A DNA stretch of 30,904 bases from JAAFIP01 sp043774625 (GTDB taxonomy: Bacteria > Pseudomonadota > Gammaproteobacteria > Burkholderiales > Burkholderiaceae_C): positions 1 to 30,904 of the forward strand of contig JAYVTG010000070.1 in assembly GCA_043774625.1 (NCBI GenBank). The letters are read 5' to 3'. Each line of letters begins with the position of its first letter. Within the stretch, counting starts at the first letter, position 1. The notes below the pieces were generated by a model. That model saw only the letters and a list, made by a program, of their open reading frames with translations. It made no database searches and had not been told where the DNA came from. This document shows, one piece after another, positions 8,815 to 17,050 of this stretch. Position numbers and translations under genes: made by a program.

Positions 8815-9657
8815 CTAACGCGTCATCAGCCGCCGCGCTACATTGCTGGCCATGTCTACCAGCGCTACCAAGACCATCATCGCCATCAAGATGCTGCTGG
8901 TCTCGCCCATTTGAAACAGGCCCATGTGAAAAGCCAGCATCTGGCCCAAACCTCCTGCGCCCACTACGCCCAGCACGGCGGCGGCGCGGATGTTGTTTTC
9001 CCAGCGGTACAGGGTGTAGCTCATCAGTTGCGGCAGCACCAGCGGGAAGGTGGCGTACCAGAAGACTCTGGCCTCGCTGATGCCGCGCGTGCGCAACGCA
9101 AATGCGGGGGCTGTGGGCGCGTTTTCCAGCGCTTCGGCGAATAGCCTGCCCAGGACACCCGTGGTGTGCAGCGCCAACGCCAGCGTGCCTGCAAACGGCC
9201 CCAGGCCTGCGCTGATAAGTAGCAATGCGGCCCACACCAGCTCGGGGATGCTGCGTAGCGCGTTGAGTACCAAGCGGGTAATGCCGCGCCAGCGGGCTTT
9301 GTCTTGTGTATGCGCTTTGGCAGCGGGCAATGCCAGTGCCAGGCCGAGGATGCCGGCTATCAAGGTGCCCAGGGCAGACATGGCCAGGGTTTCTAGCGAA
9401 GCAACCCATAGTTTGGACAAAAACTTGGCCGAGGTTTCGGGCACCAGCAACTCACCGATGAACTTGCCCATCTTGCCCAGCGCGTCAGTGCTAAAAAATT
9501 GTGCCCACTTCAAGTCCAGCGTCCAAAAGCTGGCCACAGTCAAACACAGTAAGCCAAAAACAAACCAGCAAGACTTGCAGCGTGCGTCAAACAGCGGAGG
9601 CGGCAGGCGATACCTTTCGTTGGCAGCGACAGTAGATGGCATGTTGGGCATGCTCAT
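8815..9657 (-). CDS. phnE: Phosphonate/phosphite-type ABC transporter permease, second PhnE
   Basis: A 280-residue inner-membrane permease with about six hydrophobic segments. The EAA-like loop region (RWENNIRAAAVLGVVGAGGLGQML) is characteristic of PhnE proteins. LRSIPELVWAALL is a second family segment. The start is set at 9657 because the ATG overlaps the TGA of the first permease gene (ATGA), which shows coupling; the frame stays open further upstream to 9702. It is last in the minus-strand phnDCEE operon and would form the channel with the other PhnE. Confidence 0.88.
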   Translation of the reverse strand: MSMPNMPSTVAANERYRLPPPLFDARCKSCWFVFGLLCLTVASFWTLDLKWAQFFSTDALGKMGKFIGELLVPETSAKFLSKLWVASLETLAMSALGTLIAGILGLALALPAAKAHTQDKARWRGITRLVLNALRSIPELVWAALLLISAGLGPFAGTLALALHTTGVLGRLFAEALENAPTAPAFALRTRGISEARVFWYATFPLVLPQLMSYTLYRWENNIRAAAVLGVVGAGGLGQMLAFHMGLFQMGETSSILMAMMVLVALVDMASNVARRLMTR

Positions 9658-10520
9658 CCCAATTGCCTGCGTAGCCAGGCGCTGGCAAAGTCGGCCAGCC
9701 ACACCAAGAGCATGAAAACGATGAGCATGGTGGCGACTTCAGAGCCGTTGAACATTTTCATCGACGCGTCCATCATCTGCCCCAAACCACCCGCGCCTAC
9801 AAAACCCAGCACGGCGGACGAGCGGATGGCGCATTCCCAGCGGTACACGGTGTAGCTGGTCAGCTCGGCGGCGTTTTGCGGTAGCAGGCTGTAAAAGAAG
9901 GCTTGCAAACGACCACTGCCGTTGCGCATCAAGCTGTGTGTGGCGTGCCCCTCGCAGCTTTCCAAAATTTCGGCATACACCTTGCCCAGCATGCCGCCAT
10001 AGGTCAGCGCAATGGCAATCACGCCTGCGGTGGGGCCCAGGCCCACCACGCGTACAAAGACCAGCGCCCAGATCAGCTCGGGCACACTGCGCAGCACGAT
10101 CATCGTCCAGCGGATGACTGTGCGCAGTAGCGCTGGCAGTGTGGCCATGCGCCCCGTGAGCGCGGACATGGACAGCACGCGTACCGAGAGCAGGCTCAGG
10201 GGAATGGCCAGCAATAATGCCAACGCAATGCCTGCAGTAGCCATGGCCACCGTGCGCCAGGTTTCTTTAGCGACCAGGATTAAAAAATCTGGCTGTACCT
10301 TGGGTGGAAAAAAATCGCCTACAAAGCGCAAGGTCGGCTTCAGGCTCTCTGGTGAAAACAATGTCCAGGGTTTGAATTCTGTCAACACCAGCATGGGCCA
10401 TAGCAGCACCAGGCCAGCCAGCATCCAGAAGACGCGGCCTGCCCACGCAGGGTCACGCAAGTGCGGGTTGAGCCTGGGCGCCTGGGGGCTTGTTTGGGGG
10501 CTTAGGTGCGCGGTGGCCAT
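9654..10520 (-). CDS. phnE: Phosphonate/phosphite-type ABC transporter permease, first PhnE
   Basis: A 288-residue permease paralogous to its downstream neighbour. It has multiple membrane segments, LRSVPELIWALVFVRVVGLGP and the YRWECAIRSSAVLGFVGAGGLGQ-type loop that contacts the ATPase. It begins 33 bases after phnC. The first ~25 residues are polar and Pro/Gln-rich, so translation could start slightly further in. Two unequal PhnE permeases in tandem are common in PhnCDEE importers. Confidence 0.88.
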   Translation of the reverse strand: MATAHLSPQTSPQAPRLNPHLRDPAWAGRVFWMLAGLVLLWPMLVLTEFKPWTLFSPESLKPTLRFVGDFFPPKVQPDFLILVAKETWRTVAMATAGIALALLLAIPLSLLSVRVLSMSALTGRMATLPALLRTVIRWTMIVLRSVPELIWALVFVRVVGLGPTAGVIAIALTYGGMLGKVYAEILESCEGHATHSLMRNGSGRLQAFFYSLLPQNAAELTSYTVYRWECAIRSSAVLGFVGAGGLGQMMDASMKMFNGSEVATMLIVFMLLVWLADFASAWLRRQLG

Positions 10521-10553
10521 GTCAATACACGTACAGGCTACACATTGGCATGC

Positions 10554-11390
10554 TCAGCGGCAATGCATCACCGCTGGCAGCTCTGTTGCGGCCAGGTCAG
10601 GCAGCGCTTGCACTGGCGTAGCACCCGACAATTCATCCATATGCTGTGCATACAGGTCATGCAAAAGCTGCCGGGTCACCTGCGCAGCGGGCAGATCAAA
10701 CGCCAGCTCGCCACCGCGCAAACCAATGATGCGCGGAAAATGCGCCAGTGCCATTTCTACATGGTGCAAGGTGGCAATCAAGGTTGCACCACGCTCGGTA
10801 GCAGCGCCAGTGAGTGTGGTGATGGCCTGCACGGCGCGGGTGGGGTCCAGCGCCGACAGTGGCTCGTCTACCAGCAGCAATGTCGCATCGCTTGCCAACA
10901 GGCGCGCCAGGCCCACGCGCTGGCGTTCACCGCCCGAGAGGCGGTCTACGCGGTCAAATAATTTATCGCTCAAGTCAAAACGCGCCAAAGCGGCGTCTGC
11001 CAAAGGAATGTCACTGGGGTAGAACAAGCTGCGCAGGCTTTGCACCAAGGACAAACGCGGCAGCTTGCCAGCCAGCACGGCAGTCACCACCCGCTGGCGC
11101 GGTGGCAGGGGCGGCACCTGGGGTGCCAAAAACAATGCGCCACGCAAGCGCTGCAACTGCGCGCCGCTCACCGCCCACGGGTCGCAATCGCCTAACTTCA
11201 AACTGCCCGCGCTGGGTTGCAACGCGCAGGCCAGCGCATGCAAAAGCGTGGTTTTGCCAGCACCCGATGGGCCAATGACAGCCACATGCTCGCCCGACTG
11301 CACAGCCAAAGACAAACCCCGCATGGCGGCTGGCGCATGGGCAGCGGCTGCGGGGTGGCGGGCGGACAGGTTGTTGAGCTGAATATGCAC
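10554..11390 (-). CDS. phnC: Phosphonate/phosphite-type ABC transporter ATP-binding protein
   Basis: A 278-residue ABC ATPase. Walker A is GPSGAGKTT (about residues 40-48), the signature is LSGGERQR, Walker B is LLLVDEP, and the switch histidine is in TLHH. Its gene lies three bases after phnD and before two phnE permeases, so it energises that importer. The motifs alone would fit many ABC systems; the phn assignment comes from its neighbours. Confidence 0.88.
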   Translation of the reverse strand: MHIQLNNLSARHPAAAAHAPAAMRGLSLAVQSGEHVAVIGPSGAGKTTLLHALACALQPSAGSLKLGDCDPWAVSGAQLQRLRGALFLAPQVPPLPPRQRVVTAVLAGKLPRLSLVQSLRSLFYPSDIPLADAALARFDLSDKLFDRVDRLSGGERQRVGLARLLASDATLLLVDEPLSALDPTRAVQAITTLTGAATERGATLIATLHHVEMALAHFPRIIGLRGGELAFDLPAAQVTRQLLHDLYAQHMDELSGATPVQALPDLAATELPAVMHCR

Positions 11391-11393
11391 TAA

Positions 11394-12260
11394 TTACTTG
11401 AGCAAACCAGCCGACCTGGCCGCTGCCTCAATACCTTTATAGTTGTCAACCTTGGTGGGCACAAAGCGGGTAGCGCGTTGCAGGTCCAAAATTTCTTTGC
11501 CTTCAGCACTGTTTTTGTTCAAGTCCAAAAACGCTTTGGTGATTTTTTCTCTCAAAGCGGCGGGCATGTCTGCATGCACCGTCCAGTTGTAGTCAAAGTA
11601 CGAAGGCGTGGTGTAGATCACGCGCACTTTGTCGGTGTCTACTTTCTTGTCGGCAACGAATTTTTCCCACACCGAGATGTTGAGCGCACCGCCGTCCACC
11701 TTGCCTGCGGCCACGGCTGCAATGGTCGCGTCATGCGCGCCGCTGTAGGCTACGCGCTTGAAGTCGGTGTCGGGGTCAATCTTGGCATCCAGCAAAAAGC
11801 TGCGCGGCATCAGGTGGCCGCTGGTGCTGGACTGGCTGCCAAAGCTCACGGTCTTGCCTTTCAGGTCGGCCAGCGTTTTCACGGCTGGGTCGCTGGTGAT
11901 AAACACGGACTTGAATTTTTCGTCTTCTTCACGCTGCACCAGAGGCACGGCCTTGCCACCAGAGCGTACATTGGCCTGCACAAAGGTAAAGCCGCCAAAC
12001 CAGGCCATGTCTACCTGTTTGTTGGCCAGCGCTTCGACGGAGGCGGCGTAGTCGCTCACAGGGGTAAATTCCACCTTCATGCCCAGCTTGCCTTCCAGGT
12101 ACTTGACCAAAGGCGCAGCCTTGCGGGCCAGTTCGGTGGGCGACTCGTCCGGAATGGCGGTGATTTTGAATACCTGCTGCGCAAAGCCCAGGCTACAAAA
12201 GGCCAGCACACCGGCAGCTAACACGGTTTTTGCTGCATGACGACGAAGATTAATTAACAT
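11394..12260 (-). CDS. phnD: Phosphonate/phosphite-type ABC transporter substrate-binding protein
   Basis: A 288-residue periplasmic binding protein. A signal peptide (basic start, then AAKTVLAAGVLAFCSLGFA) is followed by the PhnD-like domain: ITAIPDESPTEL, VEALANKQVDMAWFGGFTFV, SFGSQSSTSGHLMPR and YSGAHDATIAAVAAGKVDGG. SxxST and the GxHD segment are typical ligand contacts for phosph(on)ate groups. The ATG at 12260 is chosen because GGAG (minus strand, at 12267-12270) sits six bases upstream; a GTG at 12272 overlaps that site. No C-P lyase, phosphonatase or phosphite dehydrogenase gene is visible nearby, so the ligand is unknown. Confidence 0.9.
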   Translation of the reverse strand: MLINLRRHAAKTVLAAGVLAFCSLGFAQQVFKITAIPDESPTELARKAAPLVKYLEGKLGMKVEFTPVSDYAASVEALANKQVDMAWFGGFTFVQANVRSGGKAVPLVQREEDEKFKSVFITSDPAVKTLADLKGKTVSFGSQSSTSGHLMPRSFLLDAKIDPDTDFKRVAYSGAHDATIAAVAAGKVDGGALNISVWEKFVADKKVDTDKVRVIYTTPSYFDYNWTVHADMPAALREKITKAFLDLNKNSAEGKEILDLQRATRFVPTKVDNYKGIEAAARSAGLLK

Positions 12261-12281
12261 AGCTCTCTCCACAAAAATAAA

Positions 12282-12306
12282 GCGTTAAACACCCGCTGTT
12301 TAACGC
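12282..12306 (-). promoter_or_regulatory. Hairpin plus T-run in the phnD leader, possible attenuator
   Basis: GCGTTAAACA and TGTTTAACGC form a perfect 10-bp inverted repeat around CCCGC. Read on the minus strand it is followed by TTTATTTTTG and then the phnD ribosome site. It therefore looks like an intrinsic terminator in the 5' leader of phnD, or a dyad operator. The rest of 12307-12479 shows no gene. Confidence 0.5.
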
Positions 12307-12479
12307 ATTGACTATGATTAAACCAAAGAACACAGTTTCTTGCTGGCTGCGGTGCAGTAACCCCCTTGCCCCGCTCTGCGCTTTGGTCTGTACGTGTAAG
12401 ATGTTCTGTCGAATGTAGACCAAGCTTCTTACGTTCCCCAACCCCGTTAAAACCTAGTACAAACCACGACAACAAGCCC

Positions 12480-13454
12480 ATGCACGACCTGCAATTTTTC
12501 AATCTGTACCAAGACGATGCGCAAAAAATCCGTCAAGAACTGGCAGCGGGTCTGGTAGCCAAGCAAGCCACCACCTCGCCCAAATACCTTTACGACGCAC
12601 TGGGTTCGCGCATTTTTGACGCGATTACCGAGCTGCCCGAGTACTACCCCACCCGCACCGAAGCCGCCATTTTTAACGATCAGCGCGCAGCTATAGCCGC
12701 TGTGGTGCCGCAAGGTGCAGCCTGGGTAGACTTGGGCGCAGGCAGTTGTCAAAAGGCCGCTGGCTGGTTTGCAGCGACAAAGCCCGCGCAGTACGTGGCG
12801 GTGGACATATCGTGTGACTACCTGCGCACGACCCTTGCCAATTTGCAACAGCAGCACCCCGGCATTGCCATGGCGGGTGTGGGTATGGATTTTTCTAGCA
12901 CGCTGGGTTTACCCATCAAACTGCTGAAAGACATGACGCGGCACCCCATCGTGGCGTTTTATCCGGGCTCCAGCCTGGGCAATTTCACACCCACCGAGGC
13001 ACAAGCGTTTTTGCAGCGCGTGCATGCGCTATGCAAGCAAGGTCAAGCGGGCAGCGGCGTGTTGATAGGCATAGACTTGGTCAAAGCCACCGACGTGCTG
13101 CAAGCCGCGTATGACGACGCCATCGGCATCACCGCCGCGTTTAACCTGAACATGCTGCGCCACATCAACAAGCTGCTGGGCACCAATTTTGACGTGCACC
13201 AGTGGCAGCATGTGGCGCTGTTTAACACGGTGGATTCGCGCATAGAAATGCATGTGCAGGCGCGTGAGGCGCTAACGGTGCGCTGGGATGGCGGTGAACG
13301 TGCTTTCAAGGCGGGTGAGCGCATTCAGACCGAAAATTCGTATAAGTGGACGGTTCCTCGATTTTCTGATTTGCTCATCTCTGCGGGGTTTGCATCGTCG
13401 CAGGTGTGGACGGATGCTGGTTCGCAGTTTGCAGTGTTTTGGGCTTCTGCTTAG
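12480..13454 (+). CDS. egtD: L-histidine N-alpha-methyltransferase (hercynine synthase)
   Basis: A 324-residue SAM-dependent methyltransferase of the EgtD family (Methyltransf_33). Motif I is DLGAGSCQKA (Asp84 onward), the second strand is VAVDISCDYL, and FYPGSSLGNFTP is the family-specific segment. The enzyme trimethylates histidine to hercynine, the precursor of ergothioneine and selenoneine. The ATG at 12480 is chosen because the family begins just before NLYQDDAQKIRQEL; an in-frame ATG at 12366 would add 38 unlikely residues. Hercynine would feed the senABC genes beyond the CRISPR locus, which now separates them. Confidence 0.9.
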   Translation: MHDLQFFNLYQDDAQKIRQELAAGLVAKQATTSPKYLYDALGSRIFDAITELPEYYPTRTEAAIFNDQRAAIAAVVPQGAAWVDLGAGSCQKAAGWFAATKPAQYVAVDISCDYLRTTLANLQQQHPGIAMAGVGMDFSSTLGLPIKLLKDMTRHPIVAFYPGSSLGNFTPTEAQAFLQRVHALCKQGQAGSGVLIGIDLVKATDVLQAAYDDAIGITAAFNLNMLRHINKLLGTNFDVHQWQHVALFNTVDSRIEMHVQAREALTVRWDGGERAFKAGERIQTENSYKWTVPRFSDLLISAGFASSQVWTDAGSQFAVFWASA

Positions 13455-13494
13455 ACTTTTTTTCGTGCATTCGTTTGTAGCTTCGTCCAAGAGC

Positions 13495-13686
13495 GCCCGC
13501 TGCTACGGCCCCCAGGGGCTGTGACCCGACGCAGCAGGCCCTTCGGGCAACCATCTGCAGTACTCAAAATGGGGGAAATGTCCGAACTCGCTGCGCTCGG
13601 ACAGCGGCCATTTCTGATCCCCATTTTTCCGTGCTTCGAGGCTACAGCTCCACGGGTCACAGCCCCTGGGGGCCGTAGCAGCGGGC
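13495..13686 (+). repeat. ~190-bp imperfect palindromic element, copy A
   Basis: The ends are 34-bp perfect inverted repeats (13495-13528 and 13653-13686; outer arm GCCCGCTGCTACGG). Nested pairings follow inside: AAAATGGGG with CCCCATTTT, GAAATG with CATTTC, TGTCCGA with TCGGACA, plus a side hairpin GCCC-TTC-GGGC. Copy B lies at 19643-19833 in inverted orientation with nearly the same core but different outer arms. No open reading frame of note. It lies between egtD and the CRISPR-Cas locus. Confidence 0.85.
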
Positions 13687-13724
13687 TTTGGGTGAGCTGG
13701 ATGTTTCGTTCACGGTAATTTTAG

Positions 13725-13767
13725 TTACTATTAATTTAGTAGCTGCTCGCGCATATTCCACGCTGGC
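13725..13767 (+). repeat. Short interspersed repeat, copy R3
   Basis: The core at 13740-13767 reads TAGCTGCTCGCGCATATTCC then ACGCTGGC, preceded by the AT-rich TTACTATTAATTTAG. It lies just inside palindrome copy A. With R4 it makes a direct-repeat pair that brackets the CRISPR-Cas locus. Confidence 0.85.
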
Positions 13768-13794
13768 TAGCAGTATTTTTATAATCAAACCGCG

Positions 13795-13883
13795 AAAAGA
13801 CGAAAGGCCGCATATAGCGGCCTTTCCATTTGGTGCATCTTTCAGCTTGTTAGCGTCCAGAGCGCATATCCCAATCAGATATT
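13795..13883 (-). ncRNA. tracrRNA of the type II-C CRISPR system
   Basis: On the minus strand, bases 13878-13857 are a perfect 22-nt anti-repeat to the CRISPR repeat, followed by an AAC that can pair with the GTT at the repeat start across a small bulge. Next comes CTGAAAGATGCACC, which resembles the segment after the anti-repeat in the Neisseria tracrRNA. The RNA would end at a strong hairpin (GAAAGGCCGC/GCGGCCTTTC, 13802-13826) followed by GTCTTTT. A -10 box TATGAT (13895-13890) with TTGCTT 18 bases upstream predicts a 5' end near 13883. It is divergent from cas9. It would base-pair with crRNA for RNase III processing and Cas9 loading. Confidence 0.88.
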
Positions 13884-13955
13884 ACTTGAATCATAACGCA
13901 AACCCGGTTACAAAAGCAAATGTCGTTTTACACATATTGAATTCAGGAATTGGAT

Positions 13956-16900
13956 ATGCCTCAAAAAATGCGTTACCGCCTTGCTCTAGACCTTGGATCT
14001 ACATCTTTAGGCTGGGCCATGATTCGGCTTGATGCCTCAAGCGAGCCTTGTGCAATCGTCAAAGCTGGAGTTCGAATATTTTCAGATGGGCGCAATCCAA
14101 AAGATGGTTCGTCGCTGGCTGTAACTCGCCGAGAAGCCAGATCAATGCGGCGCAGGCGTGACCGTTTGCTAAAGCGTAAAGCGCGGATGATGCAAACCCT
14201 GCTTACGCATGGTTTCTTTCCAAAGGACGATACTGCACGCAGAGCATTAGAGCTGCTCAGCCCGTATGCACTTCGTGCAAAAGGCTTGGATGAAGCCCTA
14301 AAACCGGAAGAGTTCGCGCGAGCGCTGTTCCATATCAACCAGCGTCGTGGATTCAAAAGCAACCGTAAAACTGACAAAAAAGATAACGACAGCGGCGCAT
14401 TGAAAACAGCTATCAATCGGGTACGTGAAAATTTAACGACTGAAAATTGCCGCACCGTGGGCGAATGGCTTAACAAACGCTTCACAGACGAGACTGTGCC
14501 ACCAGCAAAGCGTACGGTGCGTGCCCGCTATCGCCAGCAACGTGTTGAAAAAGAAGATGGCAAAACGCGCATCGACAAAAGCTACGATTTGTATATTGAC
14601 CGCGCCATGATTGAGGCAGAATTTGATGCACTATGGGCGAAGCAAGCGTCACTTAATGCGGCTTTGTTTAATGATACAGCGCGCGCAGAGTTGAAAGACT
14701 GCTTACTGCACCAGCGCCCCTTAAAACCCGTCAAACCTGGCCGCTGCACTTTGCTGCCAGACCTAGAACGTGCACCTCTGGCGCTGCCCAGCACTCAGCG
14801 TTTTCGTATTTATCAGGAAGTGAACAATCTGCGCATCTTGCGTGACGGCCTGAAAGAAGAACCCTTAACACTGCAACAGCGTAACGATGTGGTCAACGCG
14901 CTAGAGGTCAATAGCAAACGTAGCTTTACCCAAATCAAAAAGATTCTTGGCTTGGGCGGTGCTGTCACATTTAATTTGGAAGATGCCAAGCGCCAAGAGC
15001 TTAAAGGTAACGCTACCAGTGCGGCCATGTCGCGCAAAGAATGCTTTGGCGATGCATGGTTTGAACTGAGTGAAACCAAGCAAGACGAAATCGTCATGCA
15101 ACTCGTGAAAGAAGAAAACGAGGCGAAGTTAGTAAACTGGCTGGTGGACAACGCGGGCGTGGACGAGCAGCGTTCCGACAAGATTGCCAACACGGGTTTG
15201 CCCGAAGGTTATGGCTCGTTAAGTGCCGAGGCATTGAATAGAATTTTGCCCGAGTTGCGGCGCGAGGTTATTACCTATGACAAGGCAGTGATTGCCGCAG
15301 AATTTGACCACCACAGCAATATCAGCCCTGCAGCCACTGGCGAAATATTGCCAGCCCTGCCCTACTACGGCGAACCACTGCAACGCTTTGTAGGTTTTGG
15401 TACGGGTGTCTTAACTGACACAGCAGAAAAACGGTTTGGCAAAATCGCCAACCCTACTGTGCACATTGGCTTGAATCAAGTGCGTTTGGTGGTGAACGCA
15501 CTAATTAAGCGTTACGGTCACCCCAGCGAGGTAATTGTGGAAGTGGCGCGCGAATTAAAACAAAGCCAAGACCAGCGCGACGAAGCTACCAAGCGCCAAG
15601 CAGATAACCAAAAACGCAACACGCGCATACGCACCGACATTGCAGGCGTTTTGCACATGAGCGAAGAACGCGTCAAGCACAGCGACATTCAAAAATGGAT
15701 TTTGTGGGAAGAACTGAGCTTTGATCCGGCAGATCGCCACTGCCCTTATTCTGGCGTGCAAATCAGCGCAGAAATGCTGCTATCGCCCACTGGGGGCGTT
15801 GAGATTGAGCACATCTTGCCCTTTGCCAGAACCTTGGACGATAGTTTGAATAACAAAACAGTGTCTATGCGGCAGGCCAATCGCATTAAAGGCAATGACA
15901 CGCCATGGGAAGCGTTTGGCAAAAAGACAGTGGCGGGCTTTAGCTTTGAAGCCATATTAAAACGTGCTGAACAAATGCCCAAAGCCAAGCGCTATCGTTT
16001 TGGTGAAGACGGTTACGAAAAATGGCTGAAAGACGACAAAGGCTTTTTGGCGCGCGCCTTAAACGACACCCGTTACCTGAGCAAGGTAGCCCGTGAATAT
16101 GTGAGCTTGATCTGCCCGCAAAACACCCGCGTGATACCTGGGCAGATGACGGCTATGTTGCGTGCTAAGTTTGCGCTGAACGATGTGCTGGGCTTAAACG
16201 GAGAGAAGAACCGCAACGACCATCGCCACCACGCGGTAGATGCCTGCGTGATTGCGGTGACAGACCAAGGCTTGCTACAACGCTTTGCGCAAGCCAGCGC
16301 CAGCGCGCGTGAAAGGCAGCTAGACCGCTTGGTGGAGAACATGCCGTTGCCGTGGGAAACTTACCGCGAGCATGTGCAAAGGGCGATAGATAATATTTGG
16401 GTGAGTCATAAGCCCGACCATAGCCATGAAGCAGGGTTCGCAGACGACACTGCATATAGACCCCCGCATCTTGATCCACAAGGGAGATGGCGTACTCGTG
16501 GAATAGGTGGCGTCAAACCAAATGATCGTGATGCTGACGCAGGCCTGATAGCAATTTCCGCACCTGATAACTTTCGCCACGCACGCGATGTACATGGGCA
16601 TCCACTGCCCTACAAAGGTTATGTGGGAGGTGCTAACTATGCAATGGAGATTACGCAGGAACAGAACGGAAAATGGATTGGCTCAGTTGTAACCACATTT
16701 GATGCTTATAAGATCGTCCGAGTTGGTGGCATAGCCAAGCTGCGCCACGTTACAAACGGGCAAGATGGAAAACCACTACTAATGCGTATTGCTGCAGCGG
16801 ACGGTATTGCGCTCGAAATCGAAGGAGTTCGCACTGTATTTCGAGCAGTAAAAATGCGATCAGGGCGTAACCAACTGACACTGGTCGGTGTCAATGAGGC

Positions 16901-17045
16901 TAACCATGCTAATCGCATGAAAGAAAAAGATTCAAGTCTGTTGCAACTTCAGGATCAATCAGCATCGTCGCTTCAAAGAATGCGCGCCCGAAGAATCAAC
17001 GTCTCCCCCATCGGCGAACTCCGCGACCCCGGTTTCAAAGAGTAG
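13956..17045 (+). CDS. cas9: Type II-C CRISPR RNA-guided endonuclease Cas9
   Basis: A 1,029-residue Cas9. RuvC-I is LALDLGSTSLGW with Asp12. The arginine-rich bridge helix is at about 58-79. RuvC-II is EVIVEVARE with Glu529. The HNH domain has CPYSG and EIEHILPF with His619, then DDSLNNK and Asn642. RuvC-III is HHAVDA (758-763, Asp762). The C-terminal ~200 residues form the PAM-interacting region. All catalytic residues are present, so both strands of target DNA should be cut. The ATG at 13956 has AGGA seven bases upstream; TTG at 13950 is less likely. Small size and absence of csn2 or cas4 place it in II-C. cas1 follows after five bases. Confidence 0.97.
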   Translation: MPQKMRYRLALDLGSTSLGWAMIRLDASSEPCAIVKAGVRIFSDGRNPKDGSSLAVTRREARSMRRRRDRLLKRKARMMQTLLTHGFFPKDDTARRALELLSPYALRAKGLDEALKPEEFARALFHINQRRGFKSNRKTDKKDNDSGALKTAINRVRENLTTENCRTVGEWLNKRFTDETVPPAKRTVRARYRQQRVEKEDGKTRIDKSYDLYIDRAMIEAEFDALWAKQASLNAALFNDTARAELKDCLLHQRPLKPVKPGRCTLLPDLERAPLALPSTQRFRIYQEVNNLRILRDGLKEEPLTLQQRNDVVNALEVNSKRSFTQIKKILGLGGAVTFNLEDAKRQELKGNATSAAMSRKECFGDAWFELSETKQDEIVMQLVKEENEAKLVNWLVDNAGVDEQRSDKIANTGLPEGYGSLSAEALNRILPELRREVITYDKAVIAAEFDHHSNISPAATGEILPALPYYGEPLQRFVGFGTGVLTDTAEKRFGKIANPTVHIGLNQVRLVVNALIKRYGHPSEVIVEVARELKQSQDQRDEATKRQADNQKRNTRIRTDIAGVLHMSEERVKHSDIQKWILWEELSFDPADRHCPYSGVQISAEMLLSPTGGVEIEHILPFARTLDDSLNNKTVSMRQANRIKGNDTPWEAFGKKTVAGFSFEAILKRAEQMPKAKRYRFGEDGYEKWLKDDKGFLARALNDTRYLSKVAREYVSLICPQNTRVIPGQMTAMLRAKFALNDVLGLNGEKNRNDHRHHAVDACVIAVTDQGLLQRFAQASASARERQLDRLVENMPLPWETYREHVQRAIDNIWVSHKPDHSHEAGFADDTAYRPPHLDPQGRWRTRGIGGVKPNDRDADAGLIAISAPDNFRHARDVHGHPLPYKGYVGGANYAMEITQEQNGKWIGSVVTTFDAYKIVRVGGIAKLRHVTNGQDGKPLLMRIAAADGIALEIEGVRTVFRAVKMRSGRNQLTLVGVNEANHANRMKEKDSSLLQLQDQSASSLQRMRARRINVSPIGELRDPGFKE

Positions 17046-17050
17046 CCAAA

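Noticed and set aside
10012..11022. Long plus-strand open frame opposite phnE and phnC
   Set aside because: It mirrors well-supported minus-strand ABC transporter genes, has low-complexity Ser/Arg/Thr composition and no family likeness.
12414..12430. TGGTCT/AGACCA half-sites upstream of egtD as an operator
   Set aside because: Only six bases per arm at a wide spacing; too weak to claim.
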